NCBI GenBank assembly: GCA_002726205.1
Contig: PBSL01000021.1
Span: 105,669-169,668, forward strand
Origin: Planctomycetaceae bacterium
Lineage (GTDB): Bacteria; Planctomycetota; Planctomycetia; Planctomycetales; Planctomycetaceae
Direction of reading: 5' to 3'
DNA length: 64,000 nucleotides
The notes below the pieces were generated by a model that did no database searches, had not been told where the DNA came from, and saw nothing but the letters and a program-made list of their open reading frames with translations. Shown in pieces: positions 27,601 to 36,741 of this stretch. Numbering within the stretch: the stretch's first letter is position 1; every line of letters starts with the position of its first letter. The translations under genes and the position numbers were made by a program.

Positions 27601-28169
27601 GGACCGAGATCCTCCTGGGTGGCATGATCACGTCGATCCGGACCAAGCAGACCCGCCGCCCGTCCCGCAACGGCCACACGCGGTTTGCCGATTTCAACTT
27701 CGAGGATCTTCGCGGCAATATCCGTTGCATCATCTGGCCAGAAGACTACAGCCGCCTCGCGGAAAAACTCGAACCCGAATCCTGCCTGTTTCTGCAGGGC
27801 AAGATTGATCGTCGCGGCCGGGAACCCTCGCTTGTCGTCCACAATGCCCTGACCCGGGAAGAGGCCGAACGGGAATTCACACGACAACTGGCGATCAAGT
27901 TCCGTCACGGTGTCCATTCACGCACCGACATGGATCGCACCCGTGAAATCCTCGGCCGGCATCCCGGGCGAGTCGAGGTGATCGTCATCGTCGAGACGAA
28001 CCGGACCGATGCAGAAGATGCCCCGGTCCGCTACATCATGTCGACGCCCGGTGATCTGCGGGTTTCCTGTTCCCGGGAACTGCAGGCCGATCTCACCCGT
28101 GTCCTTGGTGAAAACGACTTCGAATTCCACACCAGCAACAAGCGTCGCAACAACGGCGATTCCACCTAG
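24660..28169 (+). CDS. dnaE: DNA polymerase III alpha subunit
   Basis: The catalytic subunit of the replicative polymerase, about 1169 residues. The PHP domain comes first (HLHCHSHYSLLDGANRI near residue 10, ALTDHGNLYGSLHFYK near 40). The polymerase core has ARGSACGSLVAYLL and the catalytic acidic motif PPDIDIDFCRDRRQ near 400, then GYGFNKSHSTAYG in the helix-hairpin region. An OB-fold follows with EILLGGMITSIRTKQTRR near 980. ATG at 24660 is chosen; an in-frame TTG lies two codons upstream. It is of the DnaE1 type by length. bioB follows after 13 bp. Confidence 0.96.
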   Translation: MSDAQPFAHLHCHSHYSLLDGANRIPDLVAKVKADGMNALALTDHGNLYGSLHFYKECRAQDINPILGYEAYVAPGHRTDRTPSKMKEAAFHLTLLAQDRSGFQNLIKMASKAYLEGFYYKPRIDKELLEAHSDGLICLSGCASSELSQLVLAGQADEARQLIEWYQRVFDDRFYLEIQNAGLQIQQECLAGTVDLSQRMGVPLVATNDSHYLTRDDAVAHDVLLCVNTRTVITDDKRMQLEGNEFFVRSPEEMYAAFPGHADAVARSQEIADLVEIEIDFNTRHYPVFSPPEGKTDTGYLRELCEARLGDRYGDEITDTIRERLDEELRIIEEMGYSSYFLIVWDFVRFAMEEGIPCQARGSACGSLVAYLLKLSNVCPLKYDLLFERFLDPSRNEPPDIDIDFCRDRRQRVIDYTKEKYGEANVAQIGTFGTLKAKAAIRDVGRALDVPLARVDEIAKMVPDTLGITLEESLRENPDLEEQYNTDPQIKRLLEIAMRLEGLARSAGTHAAGVVIGEGALENFVPLQKISGKTDVVTQWRDKDVEYAGLLKMDFLGLRNLSILDKTVKNVRANHGLDIDPNTLPLDDVETYQLLQRGETKGVFQLESGGMRTLLTKIKPDSFNDIIATSALYRPGPLEGGMVMTYVDVKHGRESTPSVHPIVDDVLAETYGVMVYQEQVMRILNRVGGIELSSAYRCIKAISKKQLDVMQRFREEFVEGAKTRDLAEHLAIELFDMIEKFAGYGFNKSHSTAYGAIAYQTAYFKAHYPLEFMAALLSCEMENTDRISEHVDDCRRMNLTVLPPCVNHSSVDFVVEGEALRFGLAAIKGVGESAVAALATERQTNGDFKNFFNLTERIDPKAMTKGVLEILIKSGALDCLGSHRNQHFQVVERAVQSAAARHRDRARGQKSLFGDIEDTGPDENATADLPAAAEWPQSQQLAFEKEVLGFYLTSHPLAEYSSIIGRHASHNVLEAATLEEGTEILLGGMITSIRTKQTRRPSRNGHTRFADFNFEDLRGNIRCIIWPEDYSRLAEKLEPESCLFLQGKIDRRGREPSLVVHNALTREEAEREFTRQLAIKFRHGVHSRTDMDRTREILGRHPGRVEVIVIVETNRTDAEDAPVRYIMSTPGDLRVSCSRELQADLTRVLGENDFEFHTSNKRRNNGDST

Positions 28170-28182
28170 CAGGAATGTCACC

Positions 28183-29199
28183 GTGACCAAACACCCCCTG
28201 GACTGGCAGGAACTGGCCGGTCGCGTTCTCGGCGGGCACCGCATCACCTCCGCCGAAGCACTCTCGGTCCTCGAGGCCGATGACACCTGCCTGCCCGACT
28301 TGCTGGCAGCCGCCTTCCGTGTACGACGCCACCACTTCGGTCTCGATGTTCAACTCCACTACCTCGAGAACGCCAAGAGCGGACTCTGCGCCGAGGACTG
28401 CTCCTACTGTTCACAATCGGCCGTCTCGCAAGCCCCGATCGAACGCTTCCGGCTCAAGAGTCCCGAGCAACTGCTCCGGGGAGCTCACCAGGCAGCGAGC
28501 AACCAGGCGAGAACCTACTGCATCGTCGCCAGCGGGCGAGGACCCGACGACGGAGAACTTTCCCGGGTGGCCGACGCGGTCCGGCAAATCAAAGAGGACA
28601 CCGATCTGCAGATCTGCTGTTGCCTGGGACTGCTCAATCCCGACCAGGCCCGCACGCTCAAGCAGGCCGGGGTTGATCGTATCAACCACAACCTCAACAC
28701 CAGCCGCGCCTTCTACGACGACATCTGCTCGACACACACCTACCAGGAACGGATCGATACGCTCAGGGCCTGTCGCAACGAGGGCCTGGAGTTGTGCTGT
28801 GGTCTGATCGTGGGAATGGGTGAAACCTGCCAGGACGTCGTCGATGTCAGCGAAGAACTGCAGGAGCTCGGCGTCGAGTCGATCCCGGTGAATTTCCTGA
28901 CCCCGATCGAGGGAACTCCCCTGCAAGACAGCAGCCAGCTCACCCCCGGGTATTGCCTGAAGGTGCTCGCGTTGTTCCGTCTGGCCCATCCGACGACCGA
29001 GATCCGGATTGCCGGTGGACGTGAGGTGCACTTGCGGAGCCTGCAGCCACTGGGACTGTTCGCAGCCAACTCGTTGTTCGTCAGCGATTACCTGACGACC
29101 CCCGGCCAGCCCGTCGGCGAGGACATCGGCATGATCGAGGACCTCGGATTCCGCATCGTCACCCACGTGGCAACTTCGCCGGAACCGATCGCCAGCTAA
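28183..29199 (+). CDS. bioB: Biotin synthase
   Basis: Radical SAM enzyme that inserts sulfur into dethiobiotin. The 338 residues show the 4Fe-4S motif CAEDCSYCSQS near 63, TYCIVASGRGP, the Cys-rich LQICCCLGLLNP, INHNLNTSRAFYDDICSTHTY near 158, and VNFLTPIEGTPL near 237. The C-terminal RIAGGREVHLRSLQPLGLFAANSLF has the Arg of the 2Fe-2S cluster site. GTG at 28183 is preceded by AGGA, and the longer upstream frame is the antiparallel end of dnaE. It overlaps the convergent 85-residue gene by four bases. Confidence 0.95.
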   Translation: MTKHPLDWQELAGRVLGGHRITSAEALSVLEADDTCLPDLLAAAFRVRRHHFGLDVQLHYLENAKSGLCAEDCSYCSQSAVSQAPIERFRLKSPEQLLRGAHQAASNQARTYCIVASGRGPDDGELSRVADAVRQIKEDTDLQICCCLGLLNPDQARTLKQAGVDRINHNLNTSRAFYDDICSTHTYQERIDTLRACRNEGLELCCGLIVGMGETCQDVVDVSEELQELGVESIPVNFLTPIEGTPLQDSSQLTPGYCLKVLALFRLAHPTTEIRIAGGREVHLRSLQPLGLFAANSLFVSDYLTTPGQPVGEDIGMIEDLGFRIVTHVATSPEPIAS

Positions 29200-29453
29200 T
29201 AGCCCTGGTTGCGGCAGTACTTGCGGGCCTGCCTGGCCAGCCGGACAAGCGGCTCCCGCGAGAGATCGGTGAGCGGCCCGCGAAGATCGCTTCCGCGATG
29301 CGGCTGGTGCACCGAGCGAATCACCCTGACAAGTTCACCGTCGCTCATTTCCCCGAGTTCGGTCAACGAGAGCCCGGCCACATCGGCCTTGGGCAACAAC
29401 GTGTCCGACTCGAACCGCGACCGAAGCTGTGGTTTCGTTCCCCACGACATCAT
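29196..29453 (-). CDS. Small hypothetical protein
   Basis: An 85-residue protein with an Arg/Asp-rich N-terminus, the segment LGEMSDGELVRVIRSVHQPHRG and a basic helix ending LVRLARQARKYCRNQGY. ATGs at 29453 and 29450 are both possible. It is too short for domain assignment and no signal peptide or membrane helix is present. Composition and codon usage look coding, and its stop overlaps that of bioB on the other strand. Function unknown. Confidence 0.6.
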   Translation of the reverse strand: MMSWGTKPQLRSRFESDTLLPKADVAGLSLTELGEMSDGELVRVIRSVHQPHRGSDLRGPLTDLSREPLVRLARQARKYCRNQGY

Positions 29454-29619
29454 CGCCCAGCCTCCATCCTTGTCTGGCTCGGTAAACAGCCCGGTACGCC
29501 GGTTGAAATTCCCGGTCGCGATTGAACTTGCCGGATCCTAGCACGGCCCCTACATTCCCGACCATTCGAATCTTCGGCAAGATCCGGTCAAAACCTCCAG
29601 CGAATCCTGAAATACGGTC

Positions 29620-31779
29620 ATGTTCAGCCACGAACCCTCGTCACCACGAATTCCCGGTTCCGGCCCCAGCCATCCGGAAGATGGAGGCGCGGTCCCTCTG
29701 CGTTGCGATCCGCTCGCAGGGGCCATTGGTCGAACCCAGCAGTGGTTGATCGACCGGCAAGCCCCCGAGGGTTACTGGGTCGGCGAGTTGGAAGGAGATT
29801 CGATCCTTCAATCCGAGTACATCCTGCTGCTGGCGTGGTTGAACGAAAGTGGATCAGCACCAGACTTTGCCCATGAACGAATCCGCCGTGCGGCCAAGCA
29901 TCTGGTCACCCAGCAACAGCCCGGCGGAGGCTGGGCACTGTATCCCGGCGGTCCGCTGGAAATCAGTGCCTCGGTCAAGGCCTACCTGGCGTTGAAGATC
30001 GCCGGTCACTCGGTCGATGCGCCCTGGATGGTCCGTGCGGTGCAGGCCATTCGTGGAGGCGGCGGAGCCGAACGGGTCAACAGCTTCACACGGTACTACC
30101 TTGCCCTGCTTGGAATTCTCGAATACGACCAGTGTCCGGCCGTACCACCGGAACTGGTACTGCTTCCGCGGCGGATGCCACTGAACATCTACGAGATGTC
30201 GGCGTGGTCACGAACGATATTTGTTCCGCTGAGCCTGCTGTGGGCCTTTCAGCCGCGAATCGAAACACCCCGGGAGTGGAGCATCGACGAGTTGTTTCTC
30301 CGGGACCGTCGCGGACTCTCCACGGCCACGCTTCCCTGCGAACAACTCGATGATCTTTCGACACCGACCCGCATCAACTGGAACGGGATCTTCGTTCAAC
30401 TTGATGCCGCGTGGAAACACGTTGAACGCTGGAAACTGAACCCGGTTCGCGGGATGGCGGTCCGGCGTGCGGCCGAGTGGATGATCGAACGATTCGCCGG
30501 CAGTGATGGACTCGGCGCCATCTTTCCCCCCATGGTCTGGAGCGTCGTCGCCCTGAAGTGCCTGGGTTATACCGACGACTCCCCGATCCTGGTCCAGGCG
30601 ATCGATCAACTCGAGGACCTGGTAATTTCGCACAACGACACCGATCACCTGCAGCCGTGCAAGTCACCCGTCTGGGACACGGCGATCACGACCATCGCGC
30701 TCAGGGATTCGGGGCTACCGTGCAACCATCCGGCAATCGGCCGTGCCGTCGATTGGCTGCTCGACCGCGAAGTCCGTCACGGGGGAGACTGGTCGGTACG
30801 TCGGCCCGGTCAATCCCCGGGCGGCTGGTTCTTCGAATTCGAGAACCGCTTCTATCCCGACGTTGATGACACGGCAATGGTCGTCCTGGCACTGACCCGT
30901 TGCCTGCCGAAACTCCCCTGGACCGCGGACTTCTTCCTCGATTTCGACCCCGCCCGGGACGGGGCTCCCGACATCGCAGCGGTACTGGCCGGGCGAACCA
31001 ATTCGCCACTGGCGGCGACCGACGCGATCGAGTCGATGCGGCCCGTGCTGGCCGCGATCCATCGAGGTGCCCGCTGGACACTGGGTATGCAGAGCCGTAA
31101 CGGTGGCTGGGGCGCCTTCGACAGGGACAACACCCGAGAGATTCTCACGCGGGTCCCGTTCGCCGACCACAACGCCATGATCGATCCCCCGACAAGCGAC
31201 CTCACCGCACGAGTCCTGGAGATGCTCGGTTTTCTCGGTGTTCCGGAAACTCATCCCGCGGTTGCCCGCGGCCTGGACTTCCTCTGGAACAATCGCGAAG
31301 ACGATCACTGCTGGTATGGCCGCTGGGGCGTCAATTACATCTACGGAACCTGGCAAGCCCTGGTCGGTCTCGAAGCGGTTGGCATCCCGCACACCGATGC
31401 CCGTGTGAAACGGGCCGCGGCGTGGCTGATTGATCATCAGCAGCCCTGCGGCGGTTGGGGAGAGTCGCCCCGGACCTACGAGGACCCGGAACTGCGAGGC
31501 TCGGGTCCGGTCACCGCGTCCCAGACCGCCTGGGCGGTGATGGGCCTGATCGCTGCAGGCGAAGGACACGGCCAGGCGGTCGCGAAAGGAATCCGCTACC
31601 TGTTGAACCACCAGTCCCACGACGGGACGTGGCCGGAAACGTGGTTCACCGGAACCGGGTTTCCCAAGGTCTTCTACCTCAAGTACCATTATTACCGGGT
31701 CTATTTCCCCTTGATGGCACTTGGACGATTCTCTCGATTGCAGGGAGAACCCGTCACCGCGCGCCGCCGAGCCGCCTGA
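29620..31779 (+). CDS. shc: Squalene-hopene cyclase
   Basis: Cyclises squalene to hopene in the membrane, the first step of hopanoid synthesis. The protein has 719 residues, longer than the ~630 of the Alicyclobacillus enzyme because of an N-terminal extension. The catalytic DxDD motif is Asp414-Val-Asp416-Asp417-Thr (PDVDDTAMV). QW-type repeats are present, for example QQPGGGWAL near 105, [12 protein letters not shown] near 490 and [10 protein letters not shown] near 607. [17 protein letters not shown] near 347 is also characteristic. The C-terminus has the [18 protein letters not shown] segment. An HDAC-type gene follows 56 bp downstream. Confidence 0.95.
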   Translation: MFSHEPSSPRIPGSGPSHPEDGGAVPLRCDPLAGAIGRTQQWLIDRQAPEGYWVGELEGDSILQSEYILLLAWLNESGSAPDFAHERIRRAAKHLVTQQQPGGGWALYPGGPLEISASVKAYLALKIAGHSVDAPWMVRAVQAIRGGGGAERVNSFTRYYLALLGILEYDQCPAVPPELVLLPRRMPLNIYEMSAWSRTIFVPLSLLWAFQPRIETPREWSIDELFLRDRRGLSTATLPCEQLDDLSTPTRINWNGIFVQLDAAWKHVERWKLNPVRGMAVRRAAEWMIERFAGSDGLGAIFPPMVWSVVALKCLGYTDDSPILVQAIDQLEDLVISHNDTDHLQPCKSPVWDTAITTIALRDSGLPCNHPAIGRAVDWLLDREVRHGGDWSVRRPGQSPGGWFFEFENRFYPDVDDTAMVVLALTRCLPKLPWTADFFLDFDPARDGAPDIAAVLAGRTNSPLAATDAIESMRPVLAAIHRGARWTLGMQSRNGGWGAFDRDNTREILTRVPFADHNAMIDPPTSDLTARVLEMLGFLGVPETHPAVARGLDFLWNNREDDHCWYGRWGVNYIYGTWQALVGLEAVGIPHTDARVKRAAAWLIDHQQPCGGWGESPRTYEDPELRGSGPVTASQTAWAVMGLIAAGEGHGQAVAKGIRYLLNHQSHDGTWPETWFTGTGFPKVFYLKYHYYRVYFPLMALGRFSRLQGEPVTARRRAA

Positions 31780-31835
31780 AGCGGAGCAAGGCAACCGGGC
31801 AAAGCCGGGATAGTGGATCCAGGGAGAGTGACTCC

Positions 31836-32822
31836 ATGTCCAACGCCGCCCGGTCCAAACGGCAAACGCTGCTGGTTACCGATCCGGTCTTTCAGTCGCA
31901 CGATACCGGCGAGAACCATCCCGAGTGTCCGCGGCGTCACGCCGCCGTCACCCGGGCATTAGCGGCTGCCGAATTCGACTCGACGCTGTGGCGAATGGCG
32001 CCACCGACGGCCGACGACCCGACGATCCGCCGTGCCCACGATCCTCGCTACCTTGCCGTCGTGCAAAAAGATATCGCCTCCGGGGCCGCGACGCTCAGCA
32101 CCGGCGATACCACGATCTGCCGCGAATCGCTGACCGCGGCTCGCCGGGCCTGCGGAGCGGTGTGCCTGGCAATCGATGAGGTGATCGCCCAACGATCTGC
32201 CAATGCCTTCTGTGCGGTGCGACCGCCGGGCCACCACGCCACGCCCGATCGTGGCATGGGGTTTTGCATCTTCAACAATGTCGCCGTCGCGGCCCGACAT
32301 GCTCAGCAACGTCACCAGGTCGGCAAGGTCCTGATCGTCGACTGGGATGTTCATCACGGCAACGGTACACAGGACATTTTCTACGACGACCCGAGTGTCT
32401 TCTTCTTCAGCACCCACCAATCGCCCTGGTATCCCGGCACCGGCGCCCGCCAGGAGACCGGAACAGGCAAGGGACTTGGTTCCACACTCAACCGGCCCTT
32501 CCCGGCCGGAACCGGCCGCAAGCGACTTCTGCCGGCCTACGCCCAGGAACTGCGAGAGGCTGCCGACAAGTTCCGCCCCGACCTCGTTCTCGTTTCCGCC
32601 GGATTCGATTCACGGCTCGATGACCCACTCGGACAGTTCCGACTGACCGATGAGGATTTTTCCTCTCTGACCGACACCGTGGTCGCGATCGCCGGACAAC
32701 ATGCCCAGGGGCGTCTGATCTCGGTCCTGGAAGGTGGCTACAACATCGACGGGTTGGCCAAGGCGACAACCGCTCATTGCCGTCGACTGGTCCACGCGGC
32801 CACAAGGCCAGCCGACAACTAG
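31836..32822 (+). CDS. Histone deacetylase-family protein (AcuC/HDAH type)
   Basis: A 328-residue zinc amidohydrolase of the arginase-deacetylase fold. The family's active-site segments are [20 protein letters not shown] near 129 (tandem His), [22 protein letters not shown] metal site near 168 and [15 protein letters not shown] near 252, with EGGYN near 294. Bacterial members include acetoin-utilisation proteins, acetylpolyamine amidohydrolases and protein deacetylases; the substrate cannot be read from the sequence. It follows shc on the same strand, which may indicate cotranscription. Its stop overlaps that of hemG on the other strand by four bases. Confidence 0.9.
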   Translation: MSNAARSKRQTLLVTDPVFQSHDTGENHPECPRRHAAVTRALAAAEFDSTLWRMAPPTADDPTIRRAHDPRYLAVVQKDIASGAATLSTGDTTICRESLTAARRACGAVCLAIDEVIAQRSANAFCAVRPPGHHATPDRGMGFCIFNNVAVAARHAQQRHQVGKVLIVDWDVHHGNGTQDIFYDDPSVFFFSTHQSPWYPGTGARQETGTGKGLGSTLNRPFPAGTGRKRLLPAYAQELREAADKFRPDLVLVSAGFDSRLDDPLGQFRLTDEDFSSLTDTVVAIAGQHAQGRLISVLEGGYNIDGLAKATTAHCRRLVHAATRPADN

Positions 32823-34288
32823 ACGGCCCAACCGCCCCACACCGCCTCCGCCGCGTCGGTGCCGCTGGCGACGCAATCCGGGACTCCGACGCCGTGGTAG
32901 GCATTCCCGGCGACCGCCAGGCCGGGCAGATCGGCGACGCGGTCGAATATGGCCGACACCCGATCCGCGTGACCGACGACAAACTGGGGCATCGCCGACG
33001 TGTGACGGGCCACCTCGACAAAGTCCGGAGTTCCCGCAACACCCAGCAACGCCTGCAACTCCTCCGACACCAGGGACTGGAGATCGGCGTCGCCGAGTTC
33101 ACACAGTTCCGGCTGCAATGCGCCTCCGACAAACGTCCGCAGCAGGACCCGGCCCGCGGGCGCACGGTCGGCCAACTTCCGGCTGGCAAACGAAACCGCG
33201 ATCACCCGTCGATGCTCACAGTGTGGAACAACGAGCCCGAAAGCATCGAGCGGGTGCTCGATCTCGTCGAGCCGATGGCCAGAGACCACCACGACGCTCG
33301 ACGCGTACTCGATTGCCGCGAGTTGCTCGGAGAGTACTCCGTCGATGTCTCTGACCAACGTGGCCGCCACGTGGGCCGGCAGGGCCAGGATCACCGCATC
33401 AGCCTCCAGCGACTCGCCCCCCGACAACTCGACATGGTACCTGTCGGACCTCTCGGGATCGTCAACAACACGCAAAGCCGTCACCGCTCGACCCTGACGA
33501 ATCGCGCAGCGACCACGGAGATTTTCTGCAGCGGCCTCGAGCAATTCGGTGAGCCCGCCGATCAGCGAAACGAACAACCCGTAGCGTGCACCCCGAACCG
33601 ACTCCGACTCTGCGGTCGCACCGGCCCGGAGTCCTTTCCAGAGGCTGCCGTAGCGACGTTCCATGGCGGGAAACCGGGGCAGTGTCGCCTGCAGGCTCAG
33701 GGTCTCGGGATCGCCGGTATAGATCCCCCCCACCAACGGCTGAACCAACCGTTCGAGAACCTCTGCCCCCATCCGTCGACGGACGAATGACGCCACGCTC
33801 TCGTCGGTGGATTCTCGACGGCGTCGAACCAGTGGTTCCAGGGCCATCCGCAGCTTGGCCGGCCAGGAAAAAATCGGTGAAAAGAGCACGGGGCCGATCC
33901 GGGCTGATCCCAGCAGCTGAAAACTCTCGGGCACCGGCACCGGGGATCCGTTGCGAACAACCAGGGCACCTCGATATTCCGGATCCAGGGCAACCAGCCG
34001 ATCCTCCAGACCCAGTTGCAGACACAACTGCAACGCTGCCGGCTTGTCGGTGATGAACATGTCGGGACCCCGTTCGACCAGGTACTCACCGATCCGAACC
34101 GTCTCGATCGTCCCCCCCAGCCGTTCACTCGAATCGATCAACTCGATCTCGAATCGAGGCCCGGACGACGGAACCGCGGCCGCCAGATCACAGAGCCGAA
34201 TAGCGGCGGAAAGCCCGCTGATTCCCCCGCCAATGATCAGGCAGCGTTTCGGTCGATGCGTTTCGTCGTGCGACCCGAGCCCACTCAT
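32819..34288 (-). CDS. hemG: Protoporphyrinogen/coproporphyrinogen oxidase (HemG/HemY type)
   Basis: FAD-dependent oxidase of the last steps of haem synthesis. The 489 residues start with the dinucleotide-binding motif [17 protein letters not shown] near residue 16 and have [15 protein letters not shown] near 50, [15 protein letters not shown] near 72 and [21 protein letters not shown] near 198. The C-terminus [30 protein letters not shown] closes the FAD site. Whether it oxidises coproporphyrinogen or protoporphyrinogen cannot be told from motifs. Its ATG overlaps the hemE stop by four bases (ATGA), so the two enzymes are coupled. Confidence 0.93.
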   Translation of the reverse strand: MSGLGSHDETHRPKRCLIIGGGISGLSAAIRLCDLAAAVPSSGPRFEIELIDSSERLGGTIETVRIGEYLVERGPDMFITDKPAALQLCLQLGLEDRLVALDPEYRGALVVRNGSPVPVPESFQLLGSARIGPVLFSPIFSWPAKLRMALEPLVRRRRESTDESVASFVRRRMGAEVLERLVQPLVGGIYTGDPETLSLQATLPRFPAMERRYGSLWKGLRAGATAESESVRGARYGLFVSLIGGLTELLEAAAENLRGRCAIRQGRAVTALRVVDDPERSDRYHVELSGGESLEADAVILALPAHVAATLVRDIDGVLSEQLAAIEYASSVVVVSGHRLDEIEHPLDAFGLVVPHCEHRRVIAVSFASRKLADRAPAGRVLLRTFVGGALQPELCELGDADLQSLVSEELQALLGVAGTPDFVEVARHTSAMPQFVVGHADRVSAIFDRVADLPGLAVAGNAYHGVGVPDCVASGTDAAEAVWGGWAV

Positions 34289-35331
34289 TCGCGAACACCC
34301 ATCTCGTGGACCATTTCAACCAGCGCCTTGACCTTCTCGGGATCCATGCCCGGCATCAGGCCGTGACCAAGATTGAAGATATGTCCGGGCCGCCCCCCGG
34401 CGGCATCGAGTACGGCCGCCGCACGTTCACGGAGTGTGGCCAGGTCAGTGAAGAGGCTCACCGGATCGAGGTTCCCCTGGATGGCGACATCGTGCCCCAC
34501 CGTCTTCCAGCCGTCTGCCAGATCCACTCGCCAGTCAAGTCCCTGGACGTCTCCCCCGGCTTCACGCTGCAGCGGTAACAGTGCCGGGTTGCCGGTCAGG
34601 AAATGCGAGACCGGCAATCCCTCCGGCAAGCTCTCGATCAACCGCCGGGAGTGCGGCAGGACGTAACGCCGGTAGTCATCCGGCGACAGGCAACCGGCCC
34701 AACTGTCGAAGATCTGGACCAACTGGCAACCGGCTTCTGCCTGGGCGGTCAGGTACTTCACCAGTGTCGGCACCAACCGATTCATCAATGCCTCCCAGGC
34801 TCCGGTGTCGCCGTACATAAGCGACTTGGTGTGTTCATAGTTCCGCGACCCGCCTCCCTCGATCGCGTAACTGGCCAGTGTGAAGGGGGCACCGGCAAAC
34901 CCGATCAGGGGACAATCGGCGGGCAATTCGTCCCGCACGCGCCGGACCGTTTCAAAGACAAATCCCATTTCCTGGATGTCGTCGATTTCGTGAAACGCGT
35001 CGATCGCAGCCGGGGTCCTCAGCGGATTGTCGATCACCGGCCCCTCGCCGGGCTGGTACTCGAGATTGAGCCCCATCGGCCGCAGGATCGGCAACAAGTC
35101 GGCAAACAGGATCGCTGCATCGACACCGAGAACCGCCTGAGCGGAAAGTGTCACCTCGGCGGCCAGGTCGGGCCGTGTGCACAGTTCAAGGAAAGTCACC
35201 CGGCTGCGAACCTGCATGTACTCGGGCAGATAGCGACCCGCCTGTCGCATCAGCCAGATCGGTGTCGTGTCGACGGGCTCACGACGAACGGCCTTCAGGA
35301 AACGACTGTTGTGCAATTCGGGTGTCATCAA
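34285..35331 (-). CDS. hemE: Uroporphyrinogen decarboxylase
   Basis: Decarboxylates uroporphyrinogen III to coproporphyrinogen III. The 348 residues contain the signature [16 protein letters not shown] near residue 23 and the downstream [16 protein letters not shown] motif with its acidic residue. [17 protein letters not shown] near 144 and [12 protein letters not shown] near 210 are also conserved. ILGHGL-type C-terminal segment [15 protein letters not shown] near 320 is present. It is the first gene of the hemE-hemG pair and diverges from the glycosyltransferase gene across 162 bp. Confidence 0.96.
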   Translation of the reverse strand: MMTPELHNSRFLKAVRREPVDTTPIWLMRQAGRYLPEYMQVRSRVTFLELCTRPDLAAEVTLSAQAVLGVDAAILFADLLPILRPMGLNLEYQPGEGPVIDNPLRTPAAIDAFHEIDDIQEMGFVFETVRRVRDELPADCPLIGFAGAPFTLASYAIEGGGSRNYEHTKSLMYGDTGAWEALMNRLVPTLVKYLTAQAEAGCQLVQIFDSWAGCLSPDDYRRYVLPHSRRLIESLPEGLPVSHFLTGNPALLPLQREAGGDVQGLDWRVDLADGWKTVGHDVAIQGNLDPVSLFTDLATLRERAAAVLDAAGGRPGHIFNLGHGLMPGMDPEKVKALVEMVHEMGVRE

Positions 35332-35493
35332 ACCAACCTGTGTGCAGGAGCCGGTGGCAGGGCCTCGACGTTGATTTTAGCACGCCATCGGCCCGGCTGT
35401 GGAAACTCTCTTGCCTTGCAGCGAACGATCTTGACCAGATGTCCTCCTGGTTCCTACCATTCGCCGCAATTTGTCGGCCGCCCGGGGGTGTCG

Positions 35494-36741
35494 ATGTCGG
35501 CCCGGAAAATGTTGTTCATCATTCTCACACTCGCGCTGACACTGCGCGGTGTTGCTGCCGTGATCGTCACACGGCACCTGGAAAGCACCGATGAGTCATT
35601 TCTGATTGCCGGCGATGCGGCAGGTTACTGGGAACTTGGTCAGCACATCGCCCGCGGCGAACCCTACCAACTCCTGGGGCGACCCGATGACCAGCTCGCC
35701 CGGAACTCGATTCCACGGCAGGTGCCGCGGATGCCCGGTTTTCCTGCATTGCTCGGGTTCTCGATCTGGATGCTCGGCGACAACCCTCTCGCCGCACGGC
35801 TCCTGCTTGCACTGATCGGAACACTCGCCTGCTTGCTGGTCTACCGTCTCGGTAGCCAGTTGTTCTCGACTCGTACAGGGCTGCTCGCGGCATCTGCCTG
35901 CGCAATTTCTCCCACGCTTGCTGGGTCAAGCGTCCTGATTCTCAGCGACACACTCTTCGCCACCCTTCTGCTCGCGTTCCTGCTCGCCGTGGCCTCGCTG
36001 ACACGCTCCCGCGAGACATTCGAAACCCGGCCCCGGCTGACCGTAGCGGCACTGGCCGGATTAGCCGGTTGTGCCGCGGTTTACGTTCGTCCCGGCTGGC
36101 TTCCGGCGATTCCGCTGTTCGCATTGTTCTGGGTTGTCGGATCCGGATCGCGAGCCAGGGCGGTTCCCGAAGTCGGGGTCCTGCTGCTGATTGTCGCCAT
36201 CGGACTGCTGCCGTGGGCCCGACGAAATTGGCAGCGGACCGGTCACCCGGTGTTGACCACCCTCTGGGGAGGTCCCAGCCTGTATGACGGGCTGCACCCC
36301 GGGGCCACCGGAGCCAGCGACATGCAGTTTATCGTGGACGACGGCCTCTACGGCGATCCCGCACAGACCGAGTACACGATCGACCAACACTACCGCGCCG
36401 CCGCCTGGGATTTTGTCGTCAGCCAGCCGGCGACGGCGGCCCGACTCGCAGTGATCAAGGTCTGGCGATTCCTGAAACCGTGGCCCAGTGCTCCCCAGTT
36501 CCAACGCTGGTGGCAGATCATCCTGGTCGCAGGACTGACAGTTTCGCTGTACCTGCTGGCCGTTCGCGGTGCCTGGCTGCATTGGAGCTCGCCCTGGAGC
36601 TGGCTGTTGGTCGCCGGCCCCTTGCTGTATTTCGTCGCCCTACACACCGTCTTTGTTGGATCGCTCCGGTACCGCCTGCCGGCAGAATACTCCCTGTGGG
36701 TTCTGGCTGCCGCCGGATGCCGTGAAAGGGGTGCCCCTTGA
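35494..36741 (+). CDS. PMT/ArnT-like membrane glycosyltransferase (GT39-like)
   Basis: A 415-residue integral membrane protein with about nine hydrophobic helices. The first extracytoplasmic loop carries DAAGYWELGQHIARGEPY near residue 42, in the place where the PMT-type GT-C family has its acidic catalytic residues, followed by IPRQVPRMPGFPALLGF. The product would be transfer of a sugar from a lipid carrier to protein or lipid; no acceptor can be assigned. ATG at 35494; GTG two codons upstream is possible, and the much longer open frame back to 34603 is antisense to hemE. The next gene overlaps its stop. Confidence 0.78.
   Translation: MSARKMLFIILTLALTLRGVAAVIVTRHLESTDESFLIAGDAAGYWELGQHIARGEPYQLLGRPDDQLARNSIPRQVPRMPGFPALLGFSIWMLGDNPLAARLLLALIGTLACLLVYRLGSQLFSTRTGLLAASACAISPTLAGSSVLILSDTLFATLLLAFLLAVASLTRSRETFETRPRLTVAALAGLAGCAAVYVRPGWLPAIPLFALFWVVGSGSRARAVPEVGVLLLIVAIGLLPWARRNWQRTGHPVLTTLWGGPSLYDGLHPGATGASDMQFIVDDGLYGDPAQTEYTIDQHYRAAAWDFVVSQPATAARLAVIKVWRFLKPWPSAPQFQRWWQIILVAGLTVSLYLLAVRGAWLHWSSPWSWLLVAGPLLYFVALHTVFVGSLRYRLPAEYSLWVLAAAGCRERGAP

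Noticed and set aside
34603..35493. N-terminal extension of the glycosyltransferase frame
   Set aside because: This part is antisense to hemE and Gln/Arg-rich. The membrane-protein pattern starts only at the ATG at 35494.
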